NCBI GenBank assembly: GCA_026874595.1
Contig: CM049321.1
Span: 24,787,479 to 24,851,478 of the forward strand
Source of the DNA: Sipunculus nudus
Taxonomy: Eukaryota; Annelida; Sipuncula; Golfingiida; Sipunculidae
Direction: 5' to 3'
DNA length: 64,000 nucleotides
Numbering within the stretch: the first letter of the stretch is position 1; each line of letters starts with the position of its first letter. The translations under genes were made by a program, and so were the position numbers. This document shows positions 33,724 to 46,687 of this stretch, piece after piece. The notes beneath the pieces were generated by a model. The model saw only the letters and a list, made by a program, of their open reading frames with translations. It was not told where the DNA came from and made no database searches.

Positions 33724-34632
33724 TCCAAAAGATTTAAAGCTGTAACTTTTTTAGCACAATCCCCTTTTTAAACTGCTATCATGCGTTTCAGGCATTAATG
33801 CTTTTAATACTCTATTATGTCAAATCATCAACTATAACGGATGGTGATTTCAGGCTGTTTACACATATAATTATTTGAGAAACATAGATATGCTTGGTCA
33901 TTATAACTGATAAATGGCATTTTGTTAACAATTAGTTGCGATCTCACCAATGTTTAGCAAAATGACTGGGAATGTGAAATACATAGAACTTACTATAATT
34001 CGCCAAATACCATAGCGTTCTCTTGTTTAGAAGCAAAACCTACGGAAACATTACAATCAAACTTTGAAATCAATGTGTTATTACTTATTTCAGACAATGT
34101 GATACTTTTACTATTTAGGATTACATTCTTTTCAAAACATCCAGAGTTGCAGCATTGGTAATGCATTCTTTCTTTAATAAGGAGTTCGGTGGATAAGTTT
34201 ATTTCTGTATCCATATTTTAGTCAAATATTTTTGAAGATGAAAGAGTGCAAAATCATCAATTTTCAATTTTTCTTCTGACATTTTCGATTTGCGCTTGAT
34301 CTCCAATATGGCTGATTTTCAAAAGCTGAAAGCTGGGCACATTATTAGTCCTTGGTCACAGATTTGCAATTTTTTTTTTTTATTTTTCACCTTGACCTCA
34401 TTTACATGGTTGTACACTAAGTTGCCGATTCCATATTATCGCTCACTAGCAAGCTTCGGTCCACTAGTGATCACCTGGCGATTGCTTACATCTAGTTTGA
34501 AAATGAATCCTGAAATTATTTATTCTTTCATAATATGTACATACAGATACTGAAAATTTGGTATTTTGAAAATAGCCTATCTGGAAATGTAGAGAGGAGT
34601 TATATTTTCTGCGCCAACGATCGTAACATAAC
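33724..34632. other. gene-free stretch
   Basis: Nothing recognised. Would include the 5' UTR or promoter of the candidate minus-strand exon. Confidence 0.4.
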
Positions 34633-34738
34633 TACGGTAATTCTCACCTAACGACTATCCCGTTTAATCGACCACCTTAAAACAATGACCACTTTATACG
34701 GAATTCAATTGCGACCACTTCATCGAGTTTTTACTGTA
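34633..34738. mobile_element. short TA-flanked MITE (Tc1/mariner-like ends)
   Basis: Left tip TACGGTAATTCTCACCTAAC, inverse right tip TACAGTAAAAACTCGATGAA, with CGACCACC and TGGTCGC words inside, and TA at both edges. About 106 bp. Confidence 0.55.
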
Positions 34739-34975
34739 TCATAAATGCACACATGGGCTAGTAGGTGGCGCTGACAATCTTATGATGACTAAGGTATAGC
34801 AATATGAAAATAATGACATGTAACGAGTTAATTGTCTAGATTCTTGTTTTTATACGCATGGGCTATTTATAATTTAGAAGTTTTAATCTGTCGTTAAAGG
34901 TATATAAACATTTGCAACTATATGTTTATTATCTGACGCTATTAATTCAAATTGACTTAACACAAAAAGCGTCAT

Positions 34976-35130
34976 AGCAAAACCATCCCGGCACACCTAT
35001 TTACTCTCTTCAATACACCTGTTTTTTTACATTGTTATGGTCTTGTGTGAGAGAAAGCATAATCCACGTTTGTCTGTAAAACACCAAAACAACGTGACCA
35101 GTGATTCGACCTTGCGCATGCGCAAACAAT
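34976..35130 (+). repeat. dispersed repeat F, copy 2
   Basis: AGCAAAACCATCCCGGCACA opens the match to 20245-20400, and CGTTTGTCTGTAAAAC and CGTGACCAGTGATTCGACCT continue it. An open frame crosses the right edge and is not supported as a gene. Confidence 0.45.
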
Positions 35131-36954
35131 TTCCAAATACAAGGAGCAGACACGTGAAAGAAGACGCGAAGAAGTATCATTGGATGGAAGCTAAATTTTT
35201 TCAAAGTTTTTCCTCAATACCATGGAAAACAGTTGGTCATCTTAATATTAGGCTACGAGTCATGAATAAACACAAAATCATGCGTGTGAGCTCACAACTC
35301 TTTGGTACCAGTTACCCGTGCGTAAACTCTTGCATTCATGCGGTCAGAAATTCAAGAAACATGCAGGGGCGATTTACCAATATGCTTAGTCAAAACGGAA
35401 TTTTTCTCGCACGTGTTAGGTGTTGTTAGAAAGTACACAAACATATCATATCTGGCTTTTTTTAAGTGACAGTGTACCTGTAGGTCATAATGCGTTGTAA
35501 AAAAAAAATTGCTGCATTTTCATACAGCCTTTTAGTGGATGTAAATGCACCCTTGCGCTAGTCGATGCCTGTCTCTTGTCAGAGGGCTGCAATGGTCAAA
35601 CCATCCGAGTCCGAGTCCAATACACTCCGGTCTGGTTTGGTATTAACAAATAAACGGACAGGCGTGAACGTCTTCATTCCCAAACATGTTCCTTCCAATG
35701 TAAACAATGAATAAAGATTAAAACTAACTTGACCAGGGAGTTAGGGCTAATTGATATAACCAGGGAATTGAATACAGATAATTACAGCCGATGACAGAAT
35801 ATTTAATTCAGCGAGTGTGAGTGGAGAAAATTAATGAGACAGAGAACTAGGCTAAGAACGACCATGACAAATTAAAGAGTGAAAGTTTAAGGGAGAGGGG
35901 ATCAAAGGTAGAAAACAAGAGTGAATAAGTTATACAAAGTATTAATTTTGCATTCAGCACACGCATTATGAGATAATTACAAATGCGCGTAGGTGAATAT
36001 TAAAACTGCTAAATGGATCTTGATTAGCGGTTTCTCTTGAACAAGAGCCTTTGGAAAAGTTGCATCAGCCATGGACTCGGTTTCCAAGTACCTAATATTG
36101 TGGTCAGTGTGACGTCATGTCTAAGTGAATGGCAATATATAACGCCCGTTCATTCCAGTCACGTTTGCCGGCCCCTTGTGAATGAAAATAAGCTGTACTG
36201 CGAACTTTACACACTTTTATGATGAAAAAGCATGACTCGAGTAGGGTTTAATTGCAGTAATAGTTTTGGAAATATAATAATGAAAGATGAAAAAGAATGA
36301 GAGGCTCCGTAAAACACGCTGCACTCTCACGGTTGTCGTGTGAAATGCGAGCTGTTAAAGGTTTTGCTCTTCAAACCAAAATGATGAATCGGGTTACCCT
36401 CTGCAGTAATGACCGGGAAGACGACATTAGGAACAAAAACATTATCCTCAGCTTCCCGCATCCCTTGAATCATCTCTGCCGATACTTCAAGAGTCGTTCA
36501 CTGTGCCCTTATATCATGACCAATTAGCGCCAATCAATGATTTTCAGCTCCTACTAATGAGGATATTTTTTTCAAACGTTCGCTCCACTTTAAGATCTAC
36601 TCCATTTGCTCACCGGATCAGTGTATTAATTCTGAATTTTCATAGAGTTTTGGGATATATCAGATTTGAGAACAAACATTTTCTGTTAACCTTTGCGGGC
36701 ATGGCTTCTCAAGAAAACTGCCATAAAAGATACATTTCAATCAATCTTTAAAATAAAGTTAAATCGACCCTTCATTTGAGCTGAAATTTATCAACGTACT
36801 TAGGTAAATATAATACAATTTACCTATAATTAATGTATTAATTAGGTAAAATAAGTATGTCTTTTATTGTTCTTATTTTGTGCTTTTTCATTGGTCATAT
36901 ATTTCATCAGGTGTCTGCAAAGTTTGTTTATTTGGTCAAAAATATGAGAGAGCG
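35131..36954. other. gene-free stretch
   Basis: Several short open frames on the plus strand but no splice-bounded or domain-bearing one. Contains an isolated GAGTCCGAGTCC word at about 35607. Confidence 0.4.
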
Positions 36955-36955
36955 G

Positions 36956-36982
<27 letters not shown>
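36955..36982. repeat. (GA)n microsatellite
   Basis: About 14 GA units leading into the AGT-repeat region. Confidence 0.93.
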
Positions 36983-36986
<4 letters not shown>

Positions 36987-37505
36987 AGAAGAAGTGGTAG
37001 TAATGTAGAAGTAGCAGAAATAGTAAAAACAGTAGTAGTAGAACTAGTAGTAGTAGCAGAAGTGAAGTAGTTGTAGAAGTACAGTAGTAGTAGTAACAGC
37101 AGCAGCATATGAGTGACTTCGTAGTAATGGTTTTACATGATTTAAAGATGATTATTAATGGTACGGGTGAAAAAGAAAAACAAGTGCTAAACACGGTCAT
37201 AAAAATCAATTATTCAATAATATTTTCTCCTCGAATCTTATGATGACTGTATGATACTTTGATAATTCCTATTGCAGTACTCTTCCACATATCGCAAAAA
37301 ATTGCAACACGAAACTTGTAGGCGACACCCAGCCCTAATTATGATTAGTAATAGAAGTAGTAGTAGTAGTAGTAGTTGAAGTTGTTGAAGTAATGGTAGC
37401 AGTAGGAGTAGCAGTTGTAAAGGTGATAGCAAAATACAGGTGTCAAAAATAAAAGTAACAAATATTGAAATATTTTAAAAGTAGATTTAGGGTTAATTGC
37501 AGCGA

Positions 37506-37538
<33 letters not shown>

Positions 37539-37583
37539 AAGTAGTGGTGGTAGTGGTAGTAGTTGTTGTAGTAGTAGTGGTGA

Positions 37584-37619
<36 letters not shown>

Positions 37620-38945
37620 AAGTAGTGGTGGTAGTGGTAGTAAATGTGCTAGTAGTAGTAGTAGTAGTAGTAGAAGTAGTATTATAAATAATACTAGTAG
37701 TTGTAGTAGTAGTAGTAGAAATAGTTGTAGTAGTAGTAGTAGCAGTAGTAGTAATAGCAGTTGTAGTAGTAGTTGTTGTTGTAGAAGTAGTAGTAGTAAC
37801 AGCAGCAGCATATAATAGACTTTGTAGTAATGGTTTTACTTGATTTAAAGATTATTATTAATAGTACAGGTGCGCGATATTACCGTACCGATATATCGGT
37901 ATATCTCGATACAATGATTCGCATCTTGCGTATAGTGTTACAATTTTCAGAAACATGTATTTTCAATTTCTTGTGAAACACGCCTAAAACTGAATTTTTG
38001 TAGGAGAATAATGTTTCTGTTTACATCTAATTGGGTAAAGATTAATGAAAGGCTTAAAGTGAAAGCTGCTACCGTGTCTTTAGACGTTTATTACGAAATG
38101 TTCAAGTAGGACTGATATACCATCGACCAGCGGTCCACCCCAGGAAAATTGCATTTCTGCTCAGTGACTGATTGGTATACAAGAAATATTTCTATACAAC
38201 AAAAAGAAAAACACGTGCTAAATAGAATCATAATAATTAATCATTCTTAATATTTTCTCCTCGCATCTTACGATAACTGCATTTACATCAAGTGTCAAGT
38301 TAACATGACTATACAAGGACAGCCTTGCGATATGGTACACGGCTGTAATTATACACATCTCTTATGTAAATCTATGAGCTACACCATATTCCAGAATTCT
38401 CTAATTGCCAAGTTATTTGCCCATGTAAAGCCTGAAGAAATTAACTTCCTGTAAAATGAAATGCAATCAAATTATCACAATTCCTATCGCAATACTCTAC
38501 CACATATCGCAAAATGTTGCAACACGAAACTTGTCGGCAATACCGAGCCCTAATTATTATTAGTATTAGTAGAAGTTGTTGTAGTAGTAGAAGAAGTAGT
38601 AATAGTAGTAGTCGTAGTAGTAGTACTTGAAGTTGTAAAAGAAATGGTAGCAGTAGGAGTCGCAGTAGTAGTATAAGTGACAGCAAAATTCAGGTGTCAA
38701 TAAAAAATAGTAACAAATATTAAAATATTATAAAGTAGATTTAGGGTAAATAGCGGCGGTAGTATTAGTAATATTAGTAGTAGTAGTAGTAGTAGTAGTC
38801 GTGGTTGTAGTAGTAGTAGTAGTAGTAGCAGCAGCAGAAGTAGTGAAAGCAGTAATAGTGACAGCAAAAATACTGGTATAAATAAAAGAAGTAACAGAAG
38901 AATTGAAATATTTTTAACAGTAGATTTAGGGACAGAGCAGTGCAT
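36983..38945. repeat. AGT-trinucleotide arrays within a tandem segmental duplication
   Basis: Blocks of (AGT)n-type repeats lie at about 36983-37105, 37349-37430, 37503-37805, 38563-38670 and 38755-38870. Between them unique segments recur in order: CGTAGTAATGGTTTTAC at 37122 and 37826; TTTTCTCCTCG at 37223 and 38251; CCACATATCGCAAAA at about 37286 and 38500; TAGATTTAGGG at about 37481, 38736 and 38924. So one unit was duplicated and the second copy later gained inserts (about 37873-38200 and 38282-38450). The long serine- or leucine-rich open frames here are translations of the repeat, not genes. Confidence 0.85.
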
Positions 38946-40189
38946 GGTTGTTTCGGAAGAGTAACAATGGTCCGGCAGTAGAAGTTGTTTAATTGCAGTG
39001 GAAGAAGTCGTGATTAGCTGACTAAGTAACTCCGTGAGTCATGACGGCAACCGGCCTCAGCCGTATGCCCCCGGTCCCTGTGCGCTACAAGATGTATGTT
39101 TTTGTGCCATTATCGGTATTAAGCATCAAAATAAAAAATTTTATGTGTTTGTGTTTGTGGACCTTATGTTAACTCACATGTGCCACATATGTGTAGTTCA
39201 TTCGTTGAGGAGCAACAAAAAATTTATTAATGAAAACAAAAACTTAAATTTTTGATTTTCGAATGTAAAAACGTAAATATTCAATGTAACATCATTCCCT
39301 TCTTGCAAAATACTATGTACTCATCTGAACGATGTTAAAACTAATTGCTTGATTGATATTAGCAAACCTTATGGGACCTGGTACCGGGGAACATAGGTCC
39401 CGGTAAACATAGATACCTGGAGCCCTCCCCGGAGCCACCCTGGCCGTCACACTTATTGAAATTTCGTTGCTTCTGGTAATCTTAGAAAACCAACGCGTAA
39501 AGCCCGTCTGCATGTTCACTATCGATGTTTCAGGTGGCTTGATTTGGCAAAAATGTAAGTTACAGAAACCAACCGCATTCTATGAAACAGAACTTTAAAC
39601 AAGGCATATTTGAGCAGAGTCTGGGACACCAGGGTCAACATTTTGAAGACTTCCTTGGGAATGTTGAGATTCTCGAGGTTCCGTGCTTATTTTAAAGGTA
39701 ATATGAATTAAATAAATAATTGTTATCGTTATAATAAATTCATATATATAAAAGCGAAACAAGATATTGCATTAGTTTTGTGTTATTTCACAAATTTAAT
39801 ATGTGAAAATTGCATGTATTGTTACATCGGTATAAGGTAGATCGCCTTAGGTTATCGGCACTGCTCAGAAACGGTGACGTGAGCCCCCTTTAATGTTTAA
39901 ATTTTGCAACCAGAAACTGCGCGTCTTCTACGACGTCTAAAAAACCAGCAGCCGAGCGTCCTAACCCGAACGGGAGCGTGTCTGACCCATACTCCCGCAT
40001 TCTTTAAAGCCCTGACTACAAGCAAGACATTTAACATTATACTAGGAAACGGTGAAATTGGGCTTAACTGTAGAGAGTATTAATAATTTATGTCATCATT
40101 GGGATTTTCACCACCGTTCTCGATACAGGATCCCTGGCGAGAGGTAGAAATTACAGGACAAAGGGACTACATGAAAATGAAACTGAATA
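38946..40189. other. gene-free stretch
   Basis: No supported gene. A GC-richer patch at about 39370-39440 contains near-repeats GGTACCGGGGAACATAGGTC and CCCGGTAAACATAG. Confidence 0.4.
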
Positions 40190-40341
40190 TATAGTAAAAC
40201 TTCGAATTTACGACCACCAATGGGACCTCGATAAAGTGGGGTCTTATATCAAGAAAAAAATGAATGTGGACCGTAAACAAGTGATCGTTATGTTGAGATG
40301 GTCGCTAAACATAGTTGGTCGTAAGGCGAGATTTTACGGTA
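40190..40341. mobile_element. short TA-flanked MITE (Tc1/mariner-like ends)
   Basis: Left end TATAGTAAAACTTCGAATTT, then ACGACCACC; inverse right end TACCGTAAAATCTCGCCTTA, then CGACCAAC. About 150 bp, no coding. Confidence 0.65.
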
Positions 40342-40833
40342 CATCCATCTCATACCTTGCACAAATGCACCTTGTCACTTTATGAAAAAATGTGTACACG
40401 GAACTGTACCCGGTAGAAATTTCAAGGTACGAATCAAGCGTGCTTCACAGACATAGGTTAATGGCATGTACTTCTTGTACCCATTTGTATGGGAAAAGGA
40501 GACAAATTTATCACATACAAGAAGGGAAAAGTGAGCACCAGACACTTACACTGATTAGACCGATGTTAATAAATCGTTAACCCGCGAGTTGATATGGTGT
40601 GGTAGAGGACGAATAAGTGATACTGTCTGTTATCGATACGGTTCTGTAAACCTAAACGGCGAAGCTGTGTCCGCAGCCATCACAATAGATAATAGTCTAG
40701 ACAAGTTTCAGAAGTGTGACTATATAGTGGGCAGCAGTTCGACTTCGTTTGATACTTCTGTTTCTTCTCGCGGAGATGAAATACGGAAACACTATGTGGC
40801 ACTTACCTGAATATTGGCAAAATATAGAAAAAT

Positions 40834-40838
<5 letters not shown>

Positions 40839-40872
<34 letters not shown>
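40839..40872. repeat. (CA)n microsatellite
   Basis: About 16 CA units. Confidence 0.95.
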
Positions 40873-40874
<2 letters not shown>

Positions 40875-41272
40875 CACACATAAACAAGCAGGCGGACGCA
40901 GAAAGATTCTTTGCCATGGAACAAAGAGTAACAACACTTCAAGTAGAGGGCTTCATACAAGCAAAGATATCGTCCAGTTTCAGTATTCGACCTCAGTACT
41001 TAATCACTTAAACACTTATGATTTGAACATGTTTTGTAAATAATACTTAAAACAATGTTTTTCCATTTTCATGTACATTAAATTGAAAGTTTGAATAAAA
41101 TCGTTAAGGCATTTGTGGATTTTTGATGTCTTCCTATTTCAGCCCGATTATTCCTTTGTTTATAAATAATACATGAATACAAGGCCAGGTGACGTGCCGA
41201 AATCAGGGCCCTCGACAAACTCTCGCAAATATTTCTCTTAATTGGTGAATAAACCAGATTATATTGTAGACA

Positions 41273-41650
41273 TTAAGGTGTGTTTCCATGTGCGTGTATA
41301 TGCGTATGCGCGTAAAAGCGTGCAAAATAGGTGTTTCCATGTGCGCTTATATATATGTATATGCGTGAACTGACATATATTTGTATATATTTGTACAGTG
41401 GATCGAACGGGTCTTTCACAAAAAAGATGGTGAAGTGACGTCATATTACCCCGAATCCCTAAGTTCACGGAGGCGATTTTCACGTATATACGCTGACGGA
41501 CAAATCAAAACACCCCAGTGACAAAATCATATTAGAGGTTTTCCCGCACATACGCATATACGCTGAGGGACACATGGAAACACCTCAGTTACAAAATCAT
41601 AATTATGAGCAATTTTCACGCATATACGCGCACATGAAAACACTCCTTAA
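41273..41650. mobile_element. MITE-like element with long inverted ends and inner repeats
   Basis: Left TTAAGGTGTGTTTCCATGTG with CGTGTATATGCG; inverse of the right end TTAAGGAGTGTTTTCATGTG with CGCGTATATGCG. A second direct copy of GGTGTTTCCATGTGCGC lies at 41330, and inverse copies at about 41480-41515 and 41545-41585, so the ends carry duplicated subterminal repeats. Probable TTAA/TAA target. No transposase frame. Confidence 0.75.
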
Positions 41651-41777
41651 TTAGAAATGTTTGCGTAGGACACTATGTGCAATCACCTTTATGATCTAAA
41701 AATGATCTCAAAGTCGTCATAAATACAACTAAAGGTTAAATCAAAATGGCGTTAATCACAGTTTATGGTTTACGCTC

Positions 41778-41933
41778 TAAGGCCCCTGTCCCATATAAGC
41801 ACGGATTAACACGGCAGTCCCGAACAGTGCCGAATCCCTACACAGCGGCTACACGGACCATCCCGGGTTTACACGCCGGATGGTGCCGGATGTGATCCGT
41901 GTTGATCCGGCACCTATATGGGACTGGGGCTTA
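41778..41933. mobile_element. compact MITE with near-perfect GC-rich inverted ends
   Basis: About 156 bp. Left end TAAGGCCCCTGTCCCATATA, then GGATTAACACGG; inverse of the right end TAAGCCCCAGTCCCATATAG, then CCGGATCAACACGG. The two arms pair over almost 40 bp and make up half the element. TAA is present at both edges, compatible with a 3-bp target such as PIF/Harbinger elements use. Confidence 0.8.
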
Positions 41934-43805
41934 AAGGAATATTTTAAGGGGTGGAAACACGCCTAAGTTGGTAGGAATGATTAAGCATCTTTGATGGTGT
42001 TTTCTTTTTATTTTCATACCTTTTACAGTAAGTGACGTCATCATAAGATTTTCTCAACGCTCTAACAAACCCATGAAACGCATGAACCCATGACGTTGTT
42101 TAACTCTGGTCTGATAACCACACAGCCGCGTGTGTTTTGATTAATGTATTTTGAACATTGTTCCTAAAATTGTATATTAGAAAGATGGGTTTGTTAATTG
42201 ATTATGATTAGCACAGCGTATCAGATTCATTTTGTAAACCTATTAAATGAGTGCTGACGTAATGCAGGAATTGGGCCGACTGATTGAAGATGGGAAATGT
42301 TTATTCGTTCACTCATGCCCGCCTTAGGTCAAGGTACAGCTACAAATGGCCCATGTTAAGATCCTTCGCAAATGGCTGAGTGTGCCTCCTTTTGAAAGTT
42401 CTTTGGCTTCTTAATATAGAGTGAAGACTATAGCTAGATACTACGTGTATTTCAAGACGCCCTATAAATAATCTGATTTCAGATTCAAACTCGTATTCAA
42501 CTTAACAATAGGGGCGTAGCCAGACAAGGGGCCGCAGGCAGTGCGTTCGCATCCTCCCACCCCGGATTTGTTTTAACAACAAAGACGAAGTCATTTATAA
42601 AATTCTTCAAACTTGATATATGTAAGTATGGGAGATCGAGATTGTAAATGCAGTAATTAATACGTTTTTGCTTATTCTATATTTTTAAGTACCAGAATTT
42701 TCCTTCTTCATTTAGGTTGCAAAAAAAATTTCACATATAAGATGCGTTATTAATATGTCATATTATAATATTCACTCTGCAGAGTAAATATGTAAAGAGC
42801 AATGCTTCTTTGCATAGTTGGTGAAATGGTAAAATGGACAGTTGTTTGTACATAAGAGCTTTCTTATATGTCCCATACCAGCCGCATTTAATGACCCGAT
42901 GAACCTTTCGCAACTATGACACTATGGATTTACTGATATCAAGTATATCATTATCATTTTGTAACACGTTTTCTATCAGCATCACTAAAAAACTAACGTG
43001 CTTTATAAAGTACCATAGCGTACATAATAGGTAAAACTCAAGTGTAAATCAGTACATGGAAGTAAAGATAAAAAATGGGCATAAATACGGTAATGTAAAA
43101 ATGAGATGCCGGTCAGATATTAGTATAACTTATCTATACAAATAGAAAATTACTAGAAAATGGTATTTCTTTATGTAACATACTTATGGTACTTTATGCA
43201 AGAGTGTATAAGCGCTAGCCTTTTAGAGCTCTGTTAAGCATTTTAGCTGTGACATAGAACACTAAATGTGTTATAGAACACTATATAAAAATAGGATGAG
43301 TATTTTTGTTCATACTTATATTAGTTTACGAAGTTTACAAAATAAAGGATATATTATCTGGGTTATGTAACTTAATTGCTCTAAAATTGTTAATAAATGT
43401 GTACGAAAATTATTATCATGACATATTTAAATGTATATTATCCTTATGTGTTATAATTATTGTATTATTTCTTATGATTAATTCTGTTGCTTTTTTTTAC
43501 GCTAATACATTTTGTATTAATTCTATTTAACAGGAATGTCAGGGAAAGCATTTCATTTTTTGCATTGCATACTTATAGAAAACCTTTGTTTATTGCAATA
43601 ATATGTCGCTAGTTACCTTGTTGCTTATATTTATACACTTGATTGAAGGTTATTTCTGTTAATATTTTGCAATCAATAGAACTGGGTAATTTTTTAAACT
43701 GTATACATACTATGGTTTATGTATTTATTTATTATTAACAATTAAGCTATTTTCATTTATCAATTATTATTATTTTTTTAAGTGACTGTGTATTATGTAA
43801 TTTAT
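41934..43805. other. gene-free AT-rich stretch
   Basis: Contains AGGGGCGTAGCCAGACAAGG at about 42510, a type of end often seen in invertebrate transposons, without a partner here. Otherwise nothing. Confidence 0.4.
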
Positions 43806-44050
43806 TGTTACGGAACCTAATATAAACAGATCACGTATGCGTGATGAACACAAATTTTGTAATGGAGATTTTAAAAAAATCAGATTCTGTAACACTAGGC
43901 AGCGGGAAACGTATAGGGGAAGGAATAAAGAAGTCATTGGTTTTTTGTTAACAAATAACTATACTTTATTCCTAAAACAATCCTAACAATACAATACACT
44001 AAATCAATGCAATTATACAGTGAAACAGCGGTATAGCAACAAGTAAATAC

Positions 44051-44054
44051 GATC
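44051..44054. repeat. target-site duplication GATC, left
   Basis: GATC directly before the TG of the 5' LTR, repeated at 47552-47555 after the CA of the 3' LTR. The stand-alone family K copy has a single GATT at this point. Confidence 0.85.
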
Positions 44055-44927
44055 TGTAACAGAGTACACACTTATACATATACAGGTCTAGGCGTACACT
44101 GATGTCCAGCCGTTAACTATTAGTTCTGGTCTCTCCGGTCTGATTGCGTAAGGGGCCACCCAGCCCAGCGTCTGCGCGATGGGGCTGATGGCGTCCCCTC
44201 GACCCCTGCTCAATATCCCATATGGATATATAGAGAGAGAGACAGAGTGTTTTCTGTAAAAGTATATTCTTCATTACCAACCAGGTCCTTATTTATATTT
44301 CTTAGAATAATAGAGTATCGGGTTGGTCTCTTTGTTCTCTGTATGTACATATATGCCATGATACCTTACCTTATTTAATTTTTACAATTATTAATCATTT
44401 TTCAGTTGATGAATTAAGATCCACATAGTATAATCTAAGTTTATTTCACATTACAAGTTAATTATAATTCGTGAATACGTCACAATTAGTATTACTGATA
44501 AAGTGTTGTGTGAGCTATCTAGCAAGGTATTATTTATTGTTCAGCGTAAAGTAGTCTTTGGATTATATCCATTTTAAGCGTTAAGAAGAAACACACTTTT
44601 ACTCTGACTGGACCAGATAGCGATATCAGCACCAGCCTTGCAACCCCTGTTTCGTTAAGGTCCTCACTCGGGCCTCTGGATGTAAAGTATACTGGGATGG
44701 CACTGAAAAGGTGTCAAGTCGGAAGGGTCAAGTCGGAAGGGTCAAGTCGGAAGGGTCAAGTCGGAGGTGTCAAGTCTCGAGTCTCCAGTAGCCTGCTGTT
44801 TCAATATATTTTTAGTGTGTATGGTGCGAACCTGTACGGCTTTGATATATATTGATTAAACATCGTCTTAACGTCTGCCTTGAGTTCGAGTTTGACGAGA
44901 GAACCTGCGAGTCAGCAACCCCTGACA
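44055..44927 (+). repeat. 5' LTR of nested retrotransposon
   Basis: Begins TGTAACAGAG, ends CCCCTGACA. Contains a 14-bp tandem repeat (GTCAAGTCGGAAGG) in 4.6 copies at 44713-44776. About 20 substitutions by eye separate it from the 3' LTR. Confidence 0.93.
44713..44776 (+). repeat. 14-bp minisatellite in 5' LTR
   Basis: Unit GTCAAGTCGGAAGG, 4.6 copies; the 3' LTR has 3.6 at 47347-47396. Confidence 0.95.
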
Positions 44928-44930
44928 AAT

Positions 44931-44949
44931 TGGTGTCAGAAGTGGGATT
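44931..44949 (+). promoter_or_regulatory. primer-binding site, tRNA-Leu
   Basis: TGGTGTCAGAAGTGGGATT is the exact complement of ...AATCCCACTTCTGACA plus CCA, the end of metazoan tRNA-Leu(CAA). It lies 3 nt from the 5' LTR, as expected for first-strand priming. Confidence 0.9.
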
Positions 44950-46687
44950 TCAGAAGTTCGCCGCTTCACGGACCTATGCCACGGAACGAATCAAATCAAA
45001 TGGTCCAGGTTAGTGAACTTATCACTCGAATGCGCTTCCTATGTTCAGAAGAGAGGAGAGGAGTTTCAGGAAGTTCACCACTTACTGGACACTATCAAAA
45101 CCATACGGGGAAGTTAATCAAATGAAAATGAAGACAAAAGGTGCAAGTAGATTCGCGGCTCAGTTTGAATGGAAAACGAGAAAGGACATGGAAGCAAAAT
45201 GGACGTTTTTATATATCAAGGCAACCAGTCTTGCAATCATGGCTTATAATATTATGTTTAACTTCATGAGACATTAATATTACCTCTGTGATCGACAACC
45301 AATAAAAAAAACCACAACATCGGACTGAGATAATTAATGTACTATCGACAAAATGGAAGATTCGATGTGCCTTCAATCCTTGATGAACCGCGGAAAGACA
45401 AACTTCAAAGCACTGCCATCCAGCTGTAGAGACAGGACTTTACACAATGGGGCCATGCAGAAGGTATATGAAGACCATGCAGGTTCTTGCAGAAGATCTT
45501 CAGGCTTCAGTGGTGAGATCATCGACAATGACATTATTTAATTTGTGGACTTGTTTTGGGCTATGGACGGCCAGGTATATTTTTTTTTATGTTATGTGGA
45601 TTTGTAGCGGCATGGGGCAACATCGTACAGATAGATGCCAGTGATGGATCAATTGTATATGTTTGGACGCCATGTTTGCTCTGCCTTGGGCAGGTATGTT
45701 TTGTGCTTCATTATTTTTTTTTCTGAATGACCATGTCGATATCTTTATTTTCTACTCTCGTTGCAAGGCAAGTGTAAGTAGTTTACTTCATTTGTGATTC
45801 AGCATTGATTATGTACGTCGAACTTCATATTTATCTATCTTTTTGTTTGTTTATATAAGCTTTAAACTTCATAATTTAATCGGGTTTTGTTAAATTATTT
45901 CTGGTATGCCTTTAAGATATATAATGGATATATATTTGGCTGATTGGGCTTTTATAGTTCTGATACACTTGAGTGTTTAATTGGTTTTGAGCATATTAAC
46001 AGTTCTTGTAAAAAGAGGGCCTATATGAACCTGGTTGGTCAGTATAAACAGTTGTGATTGATAGTATATATTTAATGGATATAAGATGAACTGTGTATTT
46101 GATAGACGTTTTGGAATGAAGGTTACTATGTTTTCTTCAGAGTTTGATGTTAGATGTAATTCAGTTGTAATCTATAGTGCTTGCAAGAGGCTAGGATTAT
46201 CCACACCTGTCTCGCTAGATCAGACTTCAGACACATGACTGCATTGCTTGTATAGGCCGCCTCTGTATATTTTGATTGTTTGATTTTATGTTAAGACAGG
46301 TTCACAATATTTCACATTTCAAAGATTCTAAAGTTTTAATATAGAGTACTGAAAAATTTACAGTATAGTACCCAGTCAGGACATATATTAATGCTAAAGG
46401 GCTAAATATTTGCTGATAAGATGATATTTGTATTTATAAGGTATGTCAATTTTAGATATGGATATTTTGTGCATGCTTCCTGCTTTTCCAGGGATAATTT
46501 CTATCCTATGTAATGGGCTTTTAGTTTCACTGTGGTTGTGCTTAATTCTACATTTAAGTTATTCAGATAATTTATTTATAAATGATCCTATGTCCCATGA
46601 AGATAGAACAGGTGTTTCTAATACACCTAAGCTGACTAGTATTCTTTATTAGTGTGCCGAGGACGGTCACACTTAAGGGGTTAGGTA

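Noticed and set aside
35037-35429. 130-codon plus-strand open frame
   Set aside because: It starts inside dispersed repeat F and has no recognisable domain, signal peptide or exon boundaries.
37443-37815. Long serine-rich and leucine-rich open frames on both strands
   Set aside because: They are translations of the (AGT)n/(ACT)n repeat. No splice signals, no non-repeat domain, and both strands are open for the same reason.
46443-46652. Hydrophobic 69-codon frame before the 3' LTR as an envelope gene
   Set aside because: Too short, with no signal peptide plus surface domain arrangement, and the element lacks all pol functions. A chance or decayed frame is more likely.
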